Source: Oribacterium sp. C9 (GTDB taxonomy: Bacteria > Bacillota > Clostridia > Lachnospirales > Lachnospiraceae). From it: 64,000 nucleotides of DNA. The translations under genes and the position numbers were made by a program. The notes below the pieces were generated by a model. The model had not been told where the DNA came from, made no database searches, and was given only the letters and a program-made list of their open reading frames with translations. Numbering within the stretch: the first letter of the stretch is position 1; each line of letters opens with the position of its first letter. This document shows positions 61,962 to 64,000 of this stretch, in pieces. Location: assembly GCF_002007235.1 (NCBI RefSeq), contig NZ_MUHW01000012.1, positions 1 through 64,000 on the forward strand, in the 5' to 3' direction.

Positions 61962-63566
61962 TTAGGCAGATAAGCTTGCCAGATAATTCGCCTGAGAATT
62001 CATGCTGTTTATAAGTTTCTCAAGATTTGAGAACTGTTTGATATATCTGTCCTCTTCTGTCTTGAGCTTACTTTCCCACTTCTTTACCTCTTCATTATAA
62101 CTTTCTATCTGGTTGTAGATCTGATTCTTCTTTGCAGTAAGTGTCAGCTTATCTGAACCCGCTACCTCAATCAGCCTTCCATAGGAATTTCCGTTACGGG
62201 TAGCATATCTTGTTGCATAAGGAGTGAACTTAGCATTAATAACGTTTCCGAACCCCTTACTGTCATCGCTTCCGCACATGACCTTTTCAACTGTTTCGGA
62301 ATCTGTCTCCATTGCCGCTCTGAACTTTTCCTCGTCGAACTGAAGCTGTCCTCCATCTGCAAAATCATCACTAATAGTAATTCCGATATTCTTTAAATCA
62401 CTATAGCTTATTCCTGAACCGAGAATGCTGGTCATCATACTGTGAAGAGTATCTGAAAAGTCTCGTATTTCTGTATCATTATAAATGATACCGTCCTTGG
62501 CCTTCTTATTCCACTTCTCTATCTCGGTCTCAGTCATTTCATCTTCCTGTTCCTCGGTAAGTGGAGTGTAATCCTTGTTAGGTCTTGTGGTGACTGCTGT
62601 ATTTACTTCTTCAACCAGCTTGTTGTATTCCTCTATGAAATTCTTTACTCTTTCTGTTGCCTTATCTACATTGGCGCTGGCAGTGAAGCTTACGCTGGCG
62701 CTTGCATCAAAGGAGGTGACTTTTCCATCGCTGTCTGTCTGGATGTCACCGAAAACGCCGCTTGCTGTTATCTTAAGTCCGTCTACATTGACAGTAGAGG
62801 AACTGCTCTTTACTGCAACAGGGTCAGATCCTCCATAGCTTACATACATGATGGTATCTTTACCGGCTGTGAGTTCGCCTCCGAACATATTTTGTGCTTC
62901 TTCATTCAGCTCCACATTACTGCTTTCACCTGTGTCTTTGTCAAAGAACATAAAGCTTCCTGTGCTTTCGATAAAGGTCGCCTTAACTCCGGCATCACTG
63001 CTGTTGATTGCATTTACAAGATCGCTTACTGTAGATTCTGAGGTCACACTGAAGCTGGTGCCGTTGATGGTCATGCCTGACAGCTTATCATCAGTGAATC
63101 CGAGATCAGCGAGCTTGGTGCTCTTTGAAGCATTTTTTCCGTCCACTTCGAATGATTGTGACGTATAGTATGCAGATGACGCAAGCTGGCTTACTCCCTT
63201 TATGGAAACATACTCAAGAACTGCCGAACTGCCGGTAGCCTTAAGTAAGGATGCCGACGAACTGTTCCCGTTAGCTGTAATAACAGATTTTCTGTATAAG
63301 TCATTGCTCACTATACTTGTCTTACCGGAATAACTAAGGTAGTTATCTTCCATATCCAGCATCTTTCCGGTGATACTGTTATATGCTTCCTGTCTCCATT
63401 CCTGTTTGGTTATATTTTGTTTTATGGTTGCTATCTTGTTAGATGTATTAAGTGTAAGCTGCTCTATCAAAGCATCACGGTCGAGACCGGATGCCAGTCC
63501 GCTGAATCCTCTCAGCGAAGTATTTCCCAATGAGCTCGTTGAGCTGCTGCTATCTGAAACTTTCAT
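61962..63566 (-). CDS. fliD: flagellar filament cap protein FliD
   Basis: 534 residues: N-terminal RGFSGLASGLDRDALIEQL, a middle of Flagellin_IN type (LVNAINSSDAGVKATF), and C-terminal coiled-coil (KLTLTAKKNQIYNQIESYNE, EDRYIKQFSNLEKLINSM). It caps the filament and folds incoming flagellin. The middle (about 120-297, bases 62676-63209) is strikingly similar to a module inside FlgK of this window. AAGGAG precedes the ATG and a sigma-28 promoter lies upstream. Confidence 0.95.
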   Translation of the reverse strand: MKVSDSSSSTSSLGNTSLRGFSGLASGLDRDALIEQLTLNTSNKIATIKQNITKQEWRQEAYNSITGKMLDMEDNYLSYSGKTSIVSNDLYRKSVITANGNSSSASLLKATGSSAVLEYVSIKGVSQLASSAYYTSQSFEVDGKNASKSTKLADLGFTDDKLSGMTINGTSFSVTSESTVSDLVNAINSSDAGVKATFIESTGSFMFFDKDTGESSNVELNEEAQNMFGGELTAGKDTIMYVSYGGSDPVAVKSSSSTVNVDGLKITASGVFGDIQTDSDGKVTSFDASASVSFTASANVDKATERVKNFIEEYNKLVEEVNTAVTTRPNKDYTPLTEEQEDEMTETEIEKWNKKAKDGIIYNDTEIRDFSDTLHSMMTSILGSGISYSDLKNIGITISDDFADGGQLQFDEEKFRAAMETDSETVEKVMCGSDDSKGFGNVINAKFTPYATRYATRNGNSYGRLIEVAGSDKLTLTAKKNQIYNQIESYNEEVKKWESKLKTEEDRYIKQFSNLEKLINSMNSQANYLASLSA

Positions 63567-63632
63567 AATGATGCTCCTTCATGATAAATAAACAGACCTT
63601 CCCTGGCCTAAACAGAATATCTCCTAAACACA

Positions 63633-63659
63633 GTATCGGCAAAAATCCGGATTATATAA
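63633..63659 (-). promoter_or_regulatory. sigma-28 promoter of fliD
   Basis: Minus strand TTAT (63656-63659), 15 bases, GCCGATAC (63633-63640), about 65 bases before fliD. Confidence 0.68.
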
Positions 63660-63661
63660 CT

Positions 63662-63710
63662 AAAAAATCAAAAAACTGAGAACTTCACCTTTACGATGAT
63701 GTTCTCAGTT
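63662..63710 (-). terminator. terminator of the ComFB-like gene
   Basis: AACTGAGAAC (63674-63683) and GTTCTCAGTT (63701-63710) pair perfectly, and TTTTTTGATTTTTT follows on the minus strand. Confidence 0.9.
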
Positions 63711-63788
63711 GAAAAATATCTCAGATTATACCTCTTTATGGGGGCTCAATATGCAATACAGCGGTATGTATCTATCTGAATACACCCT

Positions 63789-64000
63789 TTACTGTATCCT
63801 GTCACTTCCGTGATGAGGATGCTCTTTTACATCTCTTATGGCTCTCATGATAGAAGAAAGTATATCCATCTTATAGTTGTCATGATAAAAACTGATCCTT
63901 GCGTTGGTATTCTTTTTATACATGACAACATATTTGGCCGGAAGATGAGAAAGGGTTGCAGCCAGTACATCGGCCTGACACCTCTCACAGGTACAGCAGG
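63789..64000 (-). CDS. ComFB-like protein, C-terminal part (partial)
   Basis: The reverse strand is open from the right edge to TAA at 63789, giving at least 69 residues. They read CCTCERCQADVLAATLSHLP then AKYVVMYKKN, the Cys-rich core of the late competence ComFB family (C-x2-C, Asp-Val, Leu-Pro-x-Tyr-Val). The N-terminus lies outside. Family members have been linked to competence and, in some bacteria, to c-di-GMP binding. Here it neighbours fliD; a terminator separates the two. Confidence 0.7.
   Translation of the reverse strand, partial: CCTCERCQADVLAATLSHLPAKYVVMYKKNTNARISFYHDNYKMDILSSIMRAIRDVKEHPHHGSDRIQ

Overview
The window looks like a chromosome segment of an anaerobic, motile Firmicute, most likely a Lachnospiraceae member (Butyrivibrio/Roseburia-like). 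The reasons are the general protein character, AGGAGG-type ribosome binding sites, a FliW-CsrA pair, Bacillus-style FliK-like/FlhB-like partners and short flagellins. The family call is inference; the 16S fragment is too short to settle it. No insertion sequence, CRISPR array or tRNA was found.

Layout. (1) 1-483: 5' end of a 16S rRNA gene on the minus strand with its leader and a strong promoter. (2) 720-15.7 kb: a metabolic block, mostly minus strand. It holds an auxin-efflux-type carrier, isocitrate dehydrogenase, a LysR regulator, aconitase, a CitMHS citrate carrier and a hybrid histidine kinase divergent from an OmpR-type regulator. A nitroreductase/LysR pair and a YitT protein follow. 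Together they suggest citrate sensing, uptake and conversion to 2-oxoglutarate. (3) 16-21 kb: a diguanylate cyclase, an unknown membrane protein, a second (2HCT) carboxylate carrier and an HD-GYP phosphodiesterase. (4) 21.4-33 kb: a minimal soluble chemoreceptor-like protein, an SH3-like membrane protein, a full chemoreceptor, then flgB-cheA-cheW-cheR-cheB and a membrane C39-like protein. (5) 33-42 kb: eight genes, at least seven glycosyltransferases, next to two flagellin genes: a likely flagellin glycosylation island. (6) 42-53 kb (minus): two flagellins, an unknown 515-residue protein, another glycosyltransferase, a YcgR-like PilZ protein, a lytic transglycosylase, two cell-wall-binding-repeat proteins and FlhB-like/FliK-like proteins. 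(7) 53-64 kb: flgM-flgN, flgK-flgL-fliW-csrA, a NTP_transf_5-like protein, fliD-fliS-fliT-like, and the end of a ComFB-like gene.

How it fits together. Sigma-28-like promoters of the form TTAT/TAAT/TATA-N15-GYCGATAA precede flgM, flgK, fliD, both flagellins and the large chemoreceptor. FlgM would restrain sigma-28, FliW would titrate CsrA, and both flagellin mRNAs carry the same small GGA-loop hairpin just upstream of the start, as expected of CsrA sites. A cyclase, a phosphodiesterase, a PilZ protein and a ComFB-like protein suggest c-di-GMP control of motility. The most unusual points are a FliD-like module inside FlgK, a glycosyltransferase plus helical domain found both fused and split, and a very small chemoreceptor-like protein.
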